Origin: G963665545 sp963665545
GTDB taxonomy: Bacteria > Pseudomonadota > Gammaproteobacteria > Xanthomonadales > SZUA-36
Direction of reading: 5' to 3'
Assembly (NCBI GenBank): GCA_963665545.2
Contig: CAXXKZ010000004.1
Location: forward strand, 434,001 to 498,000
DNA: 64,000 nt
Part shown: positions 54,345-63,468 of the stretch, piece after piece
Numbering within the stretch: position 1 is the stretch's first letter
Layout of the letters: the number at the start of each line of letters is the position of its first letter
Position numbers and translations under genes: made by a program
Notes under the pieces: model-generated
What the model was told of the DNA's origin: nothing
Database searches by the model: none
Seen by the model: the letters and a program-made list of their open reading frames with translations, nothing else

Positions 54345-55622
54345 ATGAGCAACGACAAAACAGGCATTTCACGGCGCGAAGCGCTCAAGGGTATCGGGGT
54401 AGCGGCCGCGGCTGCGGGTACGCTGGTGGGCAGCGGCGTGGCGGCGTCATCGGGAGACTCGCAGGCACCTTGGAAGGGCGATCCTGCGTTTGGGAATTTT
54501 AATTTTGGACTGAACGATGATCAGGAGGCGAGAGCCCGTCGTCTGCACGGCGATGCCATTATCGTTGACATGATGCACCAGGGCGCGGGCGGCTACCTGG
54601 CTTTTGAGGAGCCGGACGTCATTCGGCGCATGAAAAAGCTGGCGGGCCTGAAGGGATTTGCCCTGCTGGGCGCGGCACAGCCGTTGCTTTACGAGCAGGA
54701 CATATCCGGCGAAAGCGACATGATGAGGCAACGCTGGCGCCGCTCCGGCGTCACCTGCGGAACGATGGGCGTGTCGGTGGGCAACGTGGCGGGCTCAGCC
54801 AGCCAGATCCACCTCATCGACTCCCTTGACTGGCTGAGAAAGGCCACCAGGGCAGAACACCTCAGGGCGGCCAAACGAGACGGCGTACACGCTCTGGTCG
54901 GCTACGACCAACCGGTTTTCGGCCTGCCGAAAAATCTCTCAGCCATCGAAGAAGCCTACCGCATTGGATTGCGCTGCCTGATGCTGACTTACAATAGTTC
55001 AGATTTCGTCGGTGCTGGTTGCACCGAGCGGGTCGATCACGGCCTGACCTATTTTGGCCTCGACGTGGTCAGGCGCTGCAATGAGCTGGGCGTCATGATT
55101 GATACAGCACACACGGGCAAGGCGACCACGCTGGACGCTTGTAAGCATTCAAACCAGCCGGTACTGGCGAACCACACCTCTGCCGAAGGCGTTCACCTGC
55201 ATGACCGGGCCAAAAGCGATGATGAAATCAAGGCGATCGCCGGCACCGGCGGCCTGATCGGCATTCATGCCGTGCCATTTTTCATGGCCAAAGACCGGCA
55301 GGCTGATATGAACGATATGCTCAACCACATCGATTACGTCGCCGAGTTGGTCGGCTGGGAACATGTTGGGCTGGGCACGGACTGGCCGCTGACGGCCCCC
55401 AAGTCCGCGCTGGACGATATGTTTTCCACCGCTTTTAATTATCAGATCGGCTTTTATCCGCAGCACAACATCATCCCGACGATGAATCTTAACGGCTTTG
55501 ACGACTACCGCGATTTTCCCAACATCACTCGAGGCATGGTCAGTCGCGGCTACAGCGATGAGCAGATCAAGGGGGTGCTCGGGGAGAATTTCATGCGCGT
55601 ATTCGAGCAGGTTTGCGGATAG
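54345..55622 (+). CDS. Tat-exported dipeptidase, peptidase M19 family (second copy)
   Basis: About 425 residues from ATG 54345, preceded by AGGAG. A twin-arginine signal (ISRREALKGIGVAAAAAGTLVG) directs folded export. The M19 barrel has DAIIVDMMHQGAGG (metal Asp), ELGVMIDTAHTGKATT and VLANHTSAEGVH (His ligands), and WEHVGLGTDWPL (Asp). As in the 24.4 kb protein, the first HxD histidine is absent; the two are related but clearly divergent. The C-terminal TRGMVSRGYSDEQIKGVLGENFMRVF is typical. It sits alone between an IS3 element and the tRNA pair. Confidence 0.88.
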   Translation: MSNDKTGISRREALKGIGVAAAAAGTLVGSGVAASSGDSQAPWKGDPAFGNFNFGLNDDQEARARRLHGDAIIVDMMHQGAGGYLAFEEPDVIRRMKKLAGLKGFALLGAAQPLLYEQDISGESDMMRQRWRRSGVTCGTMGVSVGNVAGSASQIHLIDSLDWLRKATRAEHLRAAKRDGVHALVGYDQPVFGLPKNLSAIEEAYRIGLRCLMLTYNSSDFVGAGCTERVDHGLTYFGLDVVRRCNELGVMIDTAHTGKATTLDACKHSNQPVLANHTSAEGVHLHDRAKSDDEIKAIAGTGGLIGIHAVPFFMAKDRQADMNDMLNHIDYVAELVGWEHVGLGTDWPLTAPKSALDDMFSTAFNYQIGFYPQHNIIPTMNLNGFDDYRDFPNITRGMVSRGYSDEQIKGVLGENFMRVFEQVCG

Positions 55623-55842
55623 ACCCTACAGGAATTCAAGGAAACCAATATGCCCGGCTGCGAAGTGATGAAATGAGATGTATTAGTCGGAACCTAATTT
55701 TCACCGTCCGTCAGTGAGTAACTTGTACTACGCCCGCCGCCTGGGTCTTTCTGCAGCGCCCTGCGCTCAACCAGGTCAAGAAGCGCCAGCGCAAGACATT
55801 TTAAAACTTACCTCAGACTTACCTAAACACGCTTTTTGACAC
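55623..55842. other. Gene-free gap
   Basis: About 220 bases between the dipeptidase stop and the tRNA terminator. I see no ORF, repeat or RNA in it. Confidence 0.6.
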
Positions 55843-55866
55843 AAAAAAGGCCACCCGAAGGCAGCC
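55843..55866 (-). terminator. Rho-independent terminator of tRNA operon
   Basis: On the minus strand: GGCTGCC-TTCG-GGTGGCC followed by six T. The seven-pair stem uses two G-U pairs and a UUCG loop, 43 bases beyond the tRNA-Glu end. Confidence 0.85.
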
Positions 55867-55908
55867 TCTTTATCGCGTCAATTCTTTCACTATCAACGCC
55901 GTACAATG

Positions 55909-55984
55909 TGGCGTCCCCTAGGAGATTCGAACTCCTGTTGCCGCCGTGAAAGGGCAGTGTCCTAGGCCTCTAGACGAAGGGGAC
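55909..55984 (-). tRNA. tRNA-Glu (TTC)
   Basis: A 76-base cloverleaf with encoded CCA. The acceptor GTCCCCT pairs with AGGGGAC, the anticodon loop is CTTTCAC with anticodon TTC, and the T loop is GTTCGAATC. It follows tRNA-Ala by three bases on the same strand. Confidence 0.97.
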
Positions 55985-55987
55985 TAT

Positions 55988-56063
<76 letters not shown>

Positions 56064-56077
56064 AAGGAAGCCGACGC

Positions 56078-56106
56078 ATATTAATGGCTTGCATACGCTC
56101 TGTCAA
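56078..56106 (-). promoter_or_regulatory. Sigma-70 promoter for tRNA-Ala/tRNA-Glu
   Basis: On the minus strand TTGACA (56106-56101), a 17-base spacer, then TAATAT (56083-56078). The predicted start is about eight bases before tRNA-Ala. The near-consensus boxes suit a stable-RNA operon. Confidence 0.85.
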
Positions 56107-56113
56107 TGTGAAT

Positions 56114-56623
56114 TCAACCGACAGTGACCAGAGATTTCACTCGCTGATGGCGGGGGATTTCAGTGGTTGCAGGCACCATGCTCTCCACGCTGTGCCCTTG
56201 CCGCAGCAGGTAGTCAAGCCAACGGTCCAGGGCCTTGTTTTCGCGCCATGCTTTCTGCGCCAGCTGCCGCGGTGGGATACTCGGATGAGCCAGCCGGGTG
56301 CAACCCTGGTCAACTGAAAATGAGGTGGCCTCGGCCAGCCGTGCATCATGATAAAACCGAATGTGCGCATCCGGTGCAAAGCGTCTCGAGCGACCGTCGC
56401 GAAACTCGTACATCAGGCGGAAAAAAGTCGTGTATTTGTGCCGCTCCAGCACTTCCATCCGCAGCAACGGCGAGCCGGCCACTTCTGACTGTAGATGGTC
56501 GTGGTAACTGATGTGATCCGGGATAATGAGCTTCATCTGGCGGAATATCTCTGCCTGCACCGCCTGCAACTGCTTCAATCCCGGTCGGCTTGCCAGTCCG
56601 TTGGGTTGGCTGAATGAAACCAT
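56114..56623 (-). CDS. DUF1249 family protein (YqiB-like)
   Basis: A 169-residue cytoplasmic protein. LRMEVLERHKYTTFFRLMYEF and IRFYHDARLAEATSF match the conserved core of DUF1249/YqiB, a gammaproteobacterial family of unknown role. The last 35 residues are low in hydrophobics and may be disordered. Its start at 56623 lacks a strong ribosome binding site. The tRNA promoter lies just beyond its stop on the same strand. Confidence 0.82.
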   Translation of the reverse strand: MVSFSQPNGLASRPGLKQLQAVQAEIFRQMKLIIPDHISYHDHLQSEVAGSPLLRMEVLERHKYTTFFRLMYEFRDGRSRRFAPDAHIRFYHDARLAEATSFSVDQGCTRLAHPSIPPRQLAQKAWRENKALDRWLDYLLRQGHSVESMVPATTEIPRHQRVKSLVTVG

Positions 56624-56718
56624 GTAAAAAGCATATCACACAGGGGACGGACTTCCGCAAGCCCCCCTCCATAGTGCATAATAGATGGTTCAGAACGTCC
56701 CGTTCGGTACAATTGCCC

Positions 56719-57534
56719 TTAAAACATTTCTCGTTGCAGGCCCAGTTGCATCAGGACGCGGCTGGCAATTTCCTCGATGGAACTGTACGTGGTGTTAAAA
56801 ATCGGCACGCCCTCCATCCGCAGCAAACTCTCAGCACTGTCCACCTCCCAGTGACATTGCCGCATCGACGCATAACGGCTTCCCGATCTGCGCGTTTCAC
56901 GGATGTGGGCCAGCCGGTCTGGGTCGATCATCAGGCCCACGATCTTGCGCTTTTGGCTGTGCAGGAAAGGCGGTAGCTTCTGGCGCTCGAGGTCTTCTAC
57001 CATTAGCGGGTAATTGGCCGCCTTGACGCCGAAATTGAGTGCCATGTACAGGCAAGTGGGCGTTTTGCCGGACCGTGACACGCCGACGAGAATCAGGTCA
57101 GATGATTTGTAGTCAAGGCTGACCCCGTCATCATGTGTCAGCGCATAATTGGTGGCCTCCATCCGGTCCTCGTACTTCTGCAGGTCAGCGACACCGTGCG
57201 CGTGTCCGACTGACCTCTCTGGTTCCATTCCGAGGGTTTCGGACAAGGGTGAAAGGAAGGTTGAAAACAAGTCGATGGTCACGCCCTCGTTGGTGTGCAA
57301 GATGGCATTGAGCTCGCTGTCTACAATGGTATTGAACACAATGGCAGGTGCGCCGTCGCGCGCACATGCGCTGTTGATTTTCTGCACTGCCTGGCGGGCT
57401 TTCTTTTCATCGCCGACAAAAGGCATGCGGCGCTGGCGAAATTTCACCGTGGAAAACTGGGTCATCAGACTATGCCCCAGGGTTTCTGCGGTAATGGCTG
57501 TGCCATCGGAAATGAAGAACACCGTGCGTTGCAT
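56719..57534 (-). CDS. ppsR: Phosphoenolpyruvate synthase regulatory protein
   Basis: A 271-residue bifunctional kinase/pyrophosphorylase that switches PEP synthase off and on by ADP-dependent phosphorylation and Pi-dependent dephosphorylation. The opening RTVFFISDGTAITAETLGHSL and the P-loop LILVGVSRSGKTPTCLYMA are characteristic, as are GLMIDPDRL and MRMEGVP-like ends. ATG 57534 has AAGGG upstream; a longer frame from 57561 is less likely. It is divergent from ppsA, its target, across 86 bases, the standard gammaproteobacterial arrangement. Confidence 0.95.
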   Translation of the reverse strand: MQRTVFFISDGTAITAETLGHSLMTQFSTVKFRQRRMPFVGDEKKARQAVQKINSACARDGAPAIVFNTIVDSELNAILHTNEGVTIDLFSTFLSPLSETLGMEPERSVGHAHGVADLQKYEDRMEATNYALTHDDGVSLDYKSSDLILVGVSRSGKTPTCLYMALNFGVKAANYPLMVEDLERQKLPPFLHSQKRKIVGLMIDPDRLAHIRETRRSGSRYASMRQCHWEVDSAESLLRMEGVPIFNTTYSSIEEIASRVLMQLGLQREMF

Positions 57535-57620
57535 AGTTTGCCCTTGTAAAATACCTTGCAATATCTGGTGGGACTGAGGTCCCGCGACAACAGTTCGTTC
57601 TGATTGGCAGGGAACCGGGA

Positions 57621-60065
57621 GTGCATCCGTTGAATCAACCAGAAAGGCACAATAAAAAAAGCCGCCAGGCCACCAACTACCAAGCCACCAACTATATTAC
57701 ATGGCTGGACCAATTGGGCATGGCGGATGTCGCGCGGGTTGGCGGCAAGAATGCCTCGCTCGGTGAAATGATTTCCCAACTGTCCGGCCTCGGCGTTGCG
57801 GTACCCGGTGGCTTCGCAACCACGGCTGACGCGTTTCGTGAGTTTCTGGCCGACGCTGGACTGGATGAGCGCATTCACAGCACCCTGGCCGGGCTTGATG
57901 TGGAAGATGTCAGCAGTCTGGCTACAGTCGGCGCCCAGATTCGACAATGGGTCCTGGACGCTCCTTTTTCCGTTGATTTCGAGTCCGCCATCGAGCTCGC
58001 CTGGCGCAGACTGTGTGATGAAGCTGGCACCGCGCCCTCGGTTGCCGTGCGTTCCTCGGCCACTGCCGAAGACCTGCCCGAGGCGTCATTTGCCGGTCAG
58101 CAGGAGACTTACCTCAACGTTCGCGGGCTGGCGGCAGTCAAAGATCGTATCCACCAGGTCTTCGCTTCGCTGTATAACGACCGGGCCATTTCCTATCGGG
58201 TGCACCAGGGGTTCAACCATTCAGATGTCGCGCTGTCGGCTGGCGTGCAAATGATGGTGCGCTCCGACAAGGCCTCGAGTGGCGTCATGTTTACGCTGGA
58301 CACCGAATCGGGTTTTCGCGATGCGATTTTCGTCACCTCGAGCTGGGGTTTGGGCGAAACCGTGGTTCAGGGCGCGGTCAATCCAGATGAGTTTTACGTT
58401 TACAAACCTGCGCTGGAGAACGGCCACGATCCCGTGCTGCGACGCAATCGTGGCTCCAAGGCCATCGAAATGGTCTATTCCACAGAGCCCGGCGGCGGCG
58501 TGGAAACCCGGGACGTCGACGATGAGCGGCGCCTGCAGTTCAGTATCAACGATGAAGAATTGCTGTCGCTGGCCCGGCAGGCCGTCACCATCGAAAAGCA
58601 CTACGGCCGCCCGATGGACATCGAATGGGCCAAAGACGGCGAAAACGGCAACATCTACATTGTCCAGGCACGCCCCGAAACCGTCAAAAGCCAGGAGAGC
58701 AACGTGGTCGAGCGCTATCAACTCGACCAGACCGGGGATGTACTTTGCGAAGGCCGCAGCATCGGAAACCGAATCGGCGCCGGCAAGGCCCGGGTGATCA
58801 CTTCAATCGGGCAGATGGACAGCGTGGAACCCGGCGATGTATTGGTTACCGATATGACGGATCCGGACTGGGAGCCCATCATGAAGCGCGCAGCGGCGAT
58901 TGTGACCAACCGTGGCGGGCGAACCTGCCATGCCGCGATTATTGCCCGGGAGTTGGGTATTCCCGCTGTCGTTGGCTGTGGCGACGCCACTAAGCTGATA
59001 CCCCACAATGCCGATGTGACGGTGTCATGCGCGCAAGGGGATACCGGCTTCGTATACGGCGGCCAGCTCGAATTCACAGTGTCCTCGGATTCCCTGGTCG
59101 ACATGCCCCCCGCCCCGCTGAAAATCATGATGAATGTGGGCAACCCCGACAGAGCATTCGACTTTTCTCAGATTCCCAGTGCGGGAGTGGGATTGGCGCG
59201 GCTGGAATTCATCATCAATCGGATGATCGGTGTCCACCCCAAGGCCTTGCTGAACTACGCCGACCTGGACCCGGACACGGTGGTCCAGGTTGACCGCAAA
59301 ATCGCCGGCTACCGCGACCCGGTTTCCTACTACGTCGAGCGCCTTGCCGAGGGCATCGCAACCATCGCCGCGGCATTTGCGCCCAAACCAGTCATCGTTC
59401 GCATGTCCGATTTCAAGTCCAATGAATACGCAAACCTGATCGGCGGAAAGGCCTACGAGCCGCATGAAGAGAACCCCATGTTGGGTTTTCGCGGCGCGGC
59501 GCGCTACGTTTCCGATGATTTCAAGGACTGCTTCGAACTGGAGTGCCGCGCCATGCGCAGAGTGCGCGAGGATATGGGTTTGGCCAATGTCTGGGCAATG
59601 GTGCCGTTTGTACGCACAGTCAGTGAAGGCCGGGCCGTAATTGAAGTCATGCGGGAATTTGGCCTGGAACGGGGCAAACATGACCTGAAAATCATCATGA
59701 TGTGTGAATTGCCCTCCAACGCCCTGCTGGCAGATCAGTTCCTGGATATATTTGATGGCTTCTCGATCGGCTCCAACGACTTGACCCAACTGACTCTGGG
59801 ACTGGACCGCGATTCAGGTTTGATCGCAGACCTGTTCGATGAACGCAACGAAGCGGTCAAGACGCTGCTTGCCATGGCGATCAAAGCCTGTCGCAATCGC
59901 GGCAAGTACATCGGCATTTGCGGCCAGGGGCCTTCGGATCATCCGGACCTGGCAATCTGGCTAATGGACCAGGGGATCGAAAGCATGTCACTCAACCCGG
60001 ATACAGTGGTGGACACCTGGCTAACACTGGTAAAAGCCGCGAACACAGCCGCCTCGAGGCGCTGA
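57621..60065 (+). CDS. ppsA: Phosphoenolpyruvate synthase
   Basis: An 814-residue cytoplasmic enzyme that converts pyruvate and ATP to PEP, AMP and Pi for gluconeogenesis. The N-terminal ATP-grasp half opens WLDQLGMADVARVGGKNASLGEMI and has RSSATAEDLPEASFAGQQETYLNV. The swivelling domain carries the phosphorylated His in GGRTCHAAIIARELG (near 434). The C-terminal PEP/pyruvate barrel has GVGLARLEFIINRMIG, VRMSDFKSNEYANLIGG, GSNDLTQLTLGLDRDSG and a catalytic Cys in IGICGQGPSDHP. GTG 57621 is used as start; the first 25 codons contain a short duplication (ATNYQATNY) and may be extra. Controlled by PpsR. Confidence 0.96.
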   Translation: MHPLNQPERHNKKSRQATNYQATNYITWLDQLGMADVARVGGKNASLGEMISQLSGLGVAVPGGFATTADAFREFLADAGLDERIHSTLAGLDVEDVSSLATVGAQIRQWVLDAPFSVDFESAIELAWRRLCDEAGTAPSVAVRSSATAEDLPEASFAGQQETYLNVRGLAAVKDRIHQVFASLYNDRAISYRVHQGFNHSDVALSAGVQMMVRSDKASSGVMFTLDTESGFRDAIFVTSSWGLGETVVQGAVNPDEFYVYKPALENGHDPVLRRNRGSKAIEMVYSTEPGGGVETRDVDDERRLQFSINDEELLSLARQAVTIEKHYGRPMDIEWAKDGENGNIYIVQARPETVKSQESNVVERYQLDQTGDVLCEGRSIGNRIGAGKARVITSIGQMDSVEPGDVLVTDMTDPDWEPIMKRAAAIVTNRGGRTCHAAIIARELGIPAVVGCGDATKLIPHNADVTVSCAQGDTGFVYGGQLEFTVSSDSLVDMPPAPLKIMMNVGNPDRAFDFSQIPSAGVGLARLEFIINRMIGVHPKALLNYADLDPDTVVQVDRKIAGYRDPVSYYVERLAEGIATIAAAFAPKPVIVRMSDFKSNEYANLIGGKAYEPHEENPMLGFRGAARYVSDDFKDCFELECRAMRRVREDMGLANVWAMVPFVRTVSEGRAVIEVMREFGLERGKHDLKIIMMCELPSNALLADQFLDIFDGFSIGSNDLTQLTLGLDRDSGLIADLFDERNEAVKTLLAMAIKACRNRGKYIGICGQGPSDHPDLAIWLMDQGIESMSLNPDTVVDTWLTLVKAANTAASRR

Positions 60066-60066
60066 A

Positions 60067-60621
60067 TCAGGTTCCGGCGAATTCACCCATGAATTGCCGG
60101 TAATAACGTATTTCGGTGATTGATTCGCGGATATCGGACAAGGCCTCGTGCCGATTTTCCTTCACCAGACCCTGCATGATCGCCGGTGACCATCGCGTGG
60201 CCAGCTCTTTTAACGTGCTGACATCGAGATTTCGATAGTGGAAAAAAGCTTCCAACCCGGGCATTTGGCGGTGCAGAAAACGACGATCCTGGCAGATACT
60301 GCTGCCGCACAGTGGCGAGGCGCCGCATTGCGACCACTGATGCAGGAATGCCAGGGTGGCTGACTCAGCCATCTGCATGGTCACAGTGCTCTTCAAAACA
60401 CGCGCCCACAGGCCAGAATCGCCATGATGAGTGGTATTCCACTCGTCCATCGTTTGCAAAGTGGCTTCATTATGATCGATGGCAAACACCGGCCCGGTAG
60501 CCAACTCATTGAGCTGCGAATCCGTAACGATGGTGGCGATTTCAAGGATCGAGTCAGTGTCTGAATCGAGCCCGGTCATTTCCAGGTCCAGCCACACCAG
60601 ATTTTTTGAGAGATCATTCAT
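60067..60621 (-). CDS. orn: Oligoribonuclease
   Basis: A 184-residue 3'-5' exoribonuclease of the DEDDh type that degrades two-to-five-base RNA and pGpG. Motifs: LVWLDLEMTGLD (Asp and Glu), the Asp in CGSSICQDRRFL and the His and Asp in NRHEALSDIRESI. The length is normal. AAAAGG lies ahead of ATG 60621. Its divergent neighbour is rsgA, the common gammaproteobacterial layout; the stop is one base from the ppsA stop. Confidence 0.95.
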   Translation of the reverse strand: MNDLSKNLVWLDLEMTGLDSDTDSILEIATIVTDSQLNELATGPVFAIDHNEATLQTMDEWNTTHHGDSGLWARVLKSTVTMQMAESATLAFLHQWSQCGASPLCGSSICQDRRFLHRQMPGLEAFFHYRNLDVSTLKELATRWSPAIMQGLVKENRHEALSDIRESITEIRYYRQFMGEFAGT

Positions 60622-60721
60622 TAATGGATGCCTTTTGAGGCATTATCGCAGAACTTTTACACCCGGGGGGCTTTATGGAGTGGGTAATAAAACAGTCAGA
60701 GCAAAAACAACGCTTGCTACA

Positions 60722-61654
60722 ATGACGGCATGGAGAGTCGAGGAGCCGGAGCCCATTAGCGCGCTTGAGAAAGGCATTGTGCTGACGTCCTACGGCAGCC
60801 GTGGCATTGTCGCATTGGAATCTGGTGTACGGCTGGCGTGCAAATACCGGCGCTCTGTGGGGCGCCCCATCTGCGGCGACAGGGTGATCACTGCCATGAC
60901 GGGTGACCGGGAGGGGATGGTAGAAGAAATTTTGCCGCGTGACAACGTTTTTGCGCGCGCAGACAGCCGTCAGCGCAAGCAACTGGTGGCCAGCAATCTT
61001 GACCAGGTCTTGATTGTGATTGCACCCCAGCCCGAACCGAGCCTGGACCTGATTGAGAGATACCTGGTGGCGTCACACAGCCTGGGGGTGAATCCGGCAC
61101 TGGTTCTGAACAAGGCCGAATTGCACCAGGCAAGTACCGAGACGCAGGATCCTCAGCCGCCGCTCGCCCGTCTGGAGAGCTACTCAGTCCTTGGATATCC
61201 GCTGGCCACGACCTCATGCAAGGGTCCGCCCGGCATTGGCGCCATGCAAGACCTGCTGCACAACAGGACCAGCATTCTTGCCGGCCAGTCCGGGGTGGGC
61301 AAATCATCTCTTATCAACGGGGTGATTCCGGATCTCGATTTGCAAACCGGCGCCTTGTCCAGAGCAACTGGAAAAGGCATCCATACCACCACCACCACCA
61401 CGATGTATTCGCTGCCCGACGGCGGCGACCTGATCGACTCACCAGGGGTGTGGGAGTATGGGTTATGGCAGCTCAGTCAGCCAGAACTCGAACAAGGCTT
61501 TATCGATTTTCTGCCCCATCTGGGGCAGTGTCGATTCAACAACTGCGTGCACAAAACTGAACCCGATTGCGCTGTTAAAGAAGCCGTTGAAGCGGGCGAG
61601 ATCAGGCCTTGGCGGCATCACGCCTACCTCCGTCTCCTGTCACAGAGTTGTTGA
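60722..61654 (+). CDS. rsgA: Small ribosomal subunit biogenesis GTPase RsgA
   Basis: About 310 residues from ATG 60722 (the longer frame overlaps orn on the other strand). It helps mature the 30S subunit. The OB-fold is at 10-90 (ALEKGIVLTSYGSRGIVAL, ICGDRVITA). The circularly permuted GTPase follows with VLNKAEL (G4), LAGQSGVGKSSLIN (G1) and DSPGVWEYGL (G3). The zinc motif CRFNNCVHKTEPDC is at the C-terminus. All switch and metal residues are present. The poly-Thr stretch HTTTTTTMYSLP replaces the usual HTTT-TxxL switch region with extra threonines. Confidence 0.95.
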   Translation: MTAWRVEEPEPISALEKGIVLTSYGSRGIVALESGVRLACKYRRSVGRPICGDRVITAMTGDREGMVEEILPRDNVFARADSRQRKQLVASNLDQVLIVIAPQPEPSLDLIERYLVASHSLGVNPALVLNKAELHQASTETQDPQPPLARLESYSVLGYPLATTSCKGPPGIGAMQDLLHNRTSILAGQSGVGKSSLINGVIPDLDLQTGALSRATGKGIHTTTTTTMYSLPDGGDLIDSPGVWEYGLWQLSQPELEQGFIDFLPHLGQCRFNNCVHKTEPDCAVKEAVEAGEIRPWRHHAYLRLLSQSC

Positions 61655-61816
61655 TGGCGCAATGGGGTTGATCTGTACTTGCAGGTGAGGGACAGGCCAT
61701 GACCGCGTTTTTGTGCTATATTTTCTCTTGGGCACGGAGTGAAAATTGATTTTCAATCAACGCCTTGCGCCCATTTTCTATAACCAGCTTATCGAATCTT
61801 GTACAAGGACGTGAAG

Positions 61817-62119
61817 ATGAAAAGCCTGTTAATGTTGACAATGTACGCCAGCACGGTATTCGCGGTCGCCCCGCTTACAGCCGACGTGCTGCTGATAGAA
61901 CAAGTACGCCATGTTGAAAACATGGATGTACCGGTTAATGGCATGACCCAGTCTGAAGTTGAAAGCCGTTATGGCAGCCCTTCGATCCGGCACGCCGCGG
62001 TGGGTGATCCCCCGATTGCCCGCTGGGAATATGAGCGCTGGAGCGCCTACTTCGAGTATGACCGCGTACTGTTCACGGTTCTGCACAAAGGTGAAATTCC
62101 AAAAAACGACCCCTCCTGA
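61817..62119 (+). CDS. Small periplasmic protein with SmpA/BamE-like motif
   Basis: About 100 residues from ATG 61817, which has AAGGA seven bases before it. A signal peptide (LMLTMYASTVFAVAPLTA) is followed by VPVNGMTQSEVESRYGSP, the GMTxxxVxxxxGxP pattern of SmpA/OmlA-type domains, then IARWEYERWSAYFEYDRVLFTV. There is no lipobox, so it is probably soluble in the periplasm. It occurs beside the rsgA/TraB genes; its role is unknown. Confidence 0.7.
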   Translation: MKSLLMLTMYASTVFAVAPLTADVLLIEQVRHVENMDVPVNGMTQSEVESRYGSPSIRHAAVGDPPIARWEYERWSAYFEYDRVLFTVLHKGEIPKNDPS

Positions 62120-62236
62120 ATTGGGGATCGCTGCCAGGGCATTACGCGACTGACCGTTTTCACTGGCGTCTGACCATGTTCTGAGACGGCCATCTGGGTT
62201 ATCCTTGCGCCCTTTGATTTCAGGGAAAAACCGGAT

Positions 62237-63460
62237 ATGGCCGATGTGCTGGCCCAGCAACCTCACCGCGTCATTGAACGTGATGGGGCTATATACACTC
62301 TGCTCGGCACGGCGCACGTTTCCAGGGCGAGCGCAGAAGCCGTACGGCACTTGGCGCGAAGCGGCGATTTCGATGCCATTGCGGTCGAATTATGCCCATC
62401 ACGATTCGCTACTCTGACCGGAGAGAAAAGCTGGGCTGATCTCGATCTCTACAACATCGTGCGCGAAGGCAAAGCCGGGCTGGTCATGGCTAACCTCGCC
62501 CTCAGCGCTTATCAGCGGCGCATTGCCGAGCAATTTGGTATTGAGCCGGGCGCAGATATGAAGGCCGCGGTCGAGGCCGCCGAAGACGCTGATCTACCGC
62601 TGCAGTTGGTCGACCGCGACCTCGCCACCACATTGCGCCGCAGTTATGCCAGCGTGCCCTGGTACAAGCGCCTTTATCTGATGGCAGGACTGGCGCTGGG
62701 TATGGTCAGCTCGGAGAAAATCGATGAGGAGGCGATCGAAAAACTCAAGGAAGGCGACATTCTCGAGTCGACATTTACCGAATTTGCCCAGCAGTCACCG
62801 GAATTATACGAGGCCTTGATCACAGAGCGTGATCGCTACATGGCAGCGCGACTGCGGGAGGAAAACGCGGACGCTGCCGCCGTATCAGACGCCGAAGACG
62901 GCACCCCGCGTAGAGTCCTCGTGGTCATTGGTGCCGGCCACCTGGATGGCCTTGCCCGGCACCTGGAAAGCGGGCAACAGGCCTGGCGCGAAGAACGCGA
63001 GACGCTGGAACTCATGCCTCGCAAAGCCCGCTGGCCGAAAATCATTCCCTGGGCCATTATGGCGCTGGTTTTGCTGGGCTTTTTTATCGGCTTTTCCCGC
63101 AGCCCGGAACTTGGCTGGGAATTGGTCTTCATCTGGGTGGCGATCAACGGCGGACTGGCGGCCATCGGCGCAATGATCGCGCGCGCACACCCGCTGACGA
63201 TACTGAGCGCGGTCGTCGCCGCACCCTTGACCTCTCTGAACCCGACCATTGCGGCGGGCATGGTGACCGGCCTGGTGGAATCCTGGCTGCGTAAACCGCG
63301 TGTTTCAGACCTGGAAAACCTGCGCTTCGACATCACCACCGTTAAGGGCTGGTTCCGTAATCCCGCGACACGTATCCTGCTGGTGTTCTTTTTCTCCAAC
63401 CTGGGTTCGGCGATCGGCACCTGGGTCGCCGGTTTCCAGATTTTCGGCGCACTGAACTGA
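62237..63460 (+). CDS. TraB/GumN-family membrane protein
   Basis: A 407-residue protein. Residues 1-260 are a TraB/PrgY-type domain: YTLLGTAHVSRAS (the Gx2H pattern), IAVELCPSRF (conserved Glu) and VVIGAGHLDGLARHL (late GxGH). Residues 275-405 hold about four membrane helices (IIPWAIMALVLLGFFIGFS onward). The Gx2H/Glu set resembles metal sites of Tiki-like proteases, and family members are thought to act as proteases or pheromone-shutdown factors; no activity is proven for this subgroup. The dusB start follows after eight bases. Confidence 0.85.
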   Translation: MADVLAQQPHRVIERDGAIYTLLGTAHVSRASAEAVRHLARSGDFDAIAVELCPSRFATLTGEKSWADLDLYNIVREGKAGLVMANLALSAYQRRIAEQFGIEPGADMKAAVEAAEDADLPLQLVDRDLATTLRRSYASVPWYKRLYLMAGLALGMVSSEKIDEEAIEKLKEGDILESTFTEFAQQSPELYEALITERDRYMAARLREENADAAAVSDAEDGTPRRVLVVIGAGHLDGLARHLESGQQAWREERETLELMPRKARWPKIIPWAIMALVLLGFFIGFSRSPELGWELVFIWVAINGGLAAIGAMIARAHPLTILSAVVAAPLTSLNPTIAAGMVTGLVESWLRKPRVSDLENLRFDITTVKGWFRNPATRILLVFFFSNLGSAIGTWVAGFQIFGALN

Positions 63461-63468
63461 GTCCACCC

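Noticed and set aside
57640..57700. Short duplication at the ppsA N-terminus as a regulatory attenuator
   Set aside because: It is a simple in-frame repeat of a few codons with no hairpin-terminator structure.
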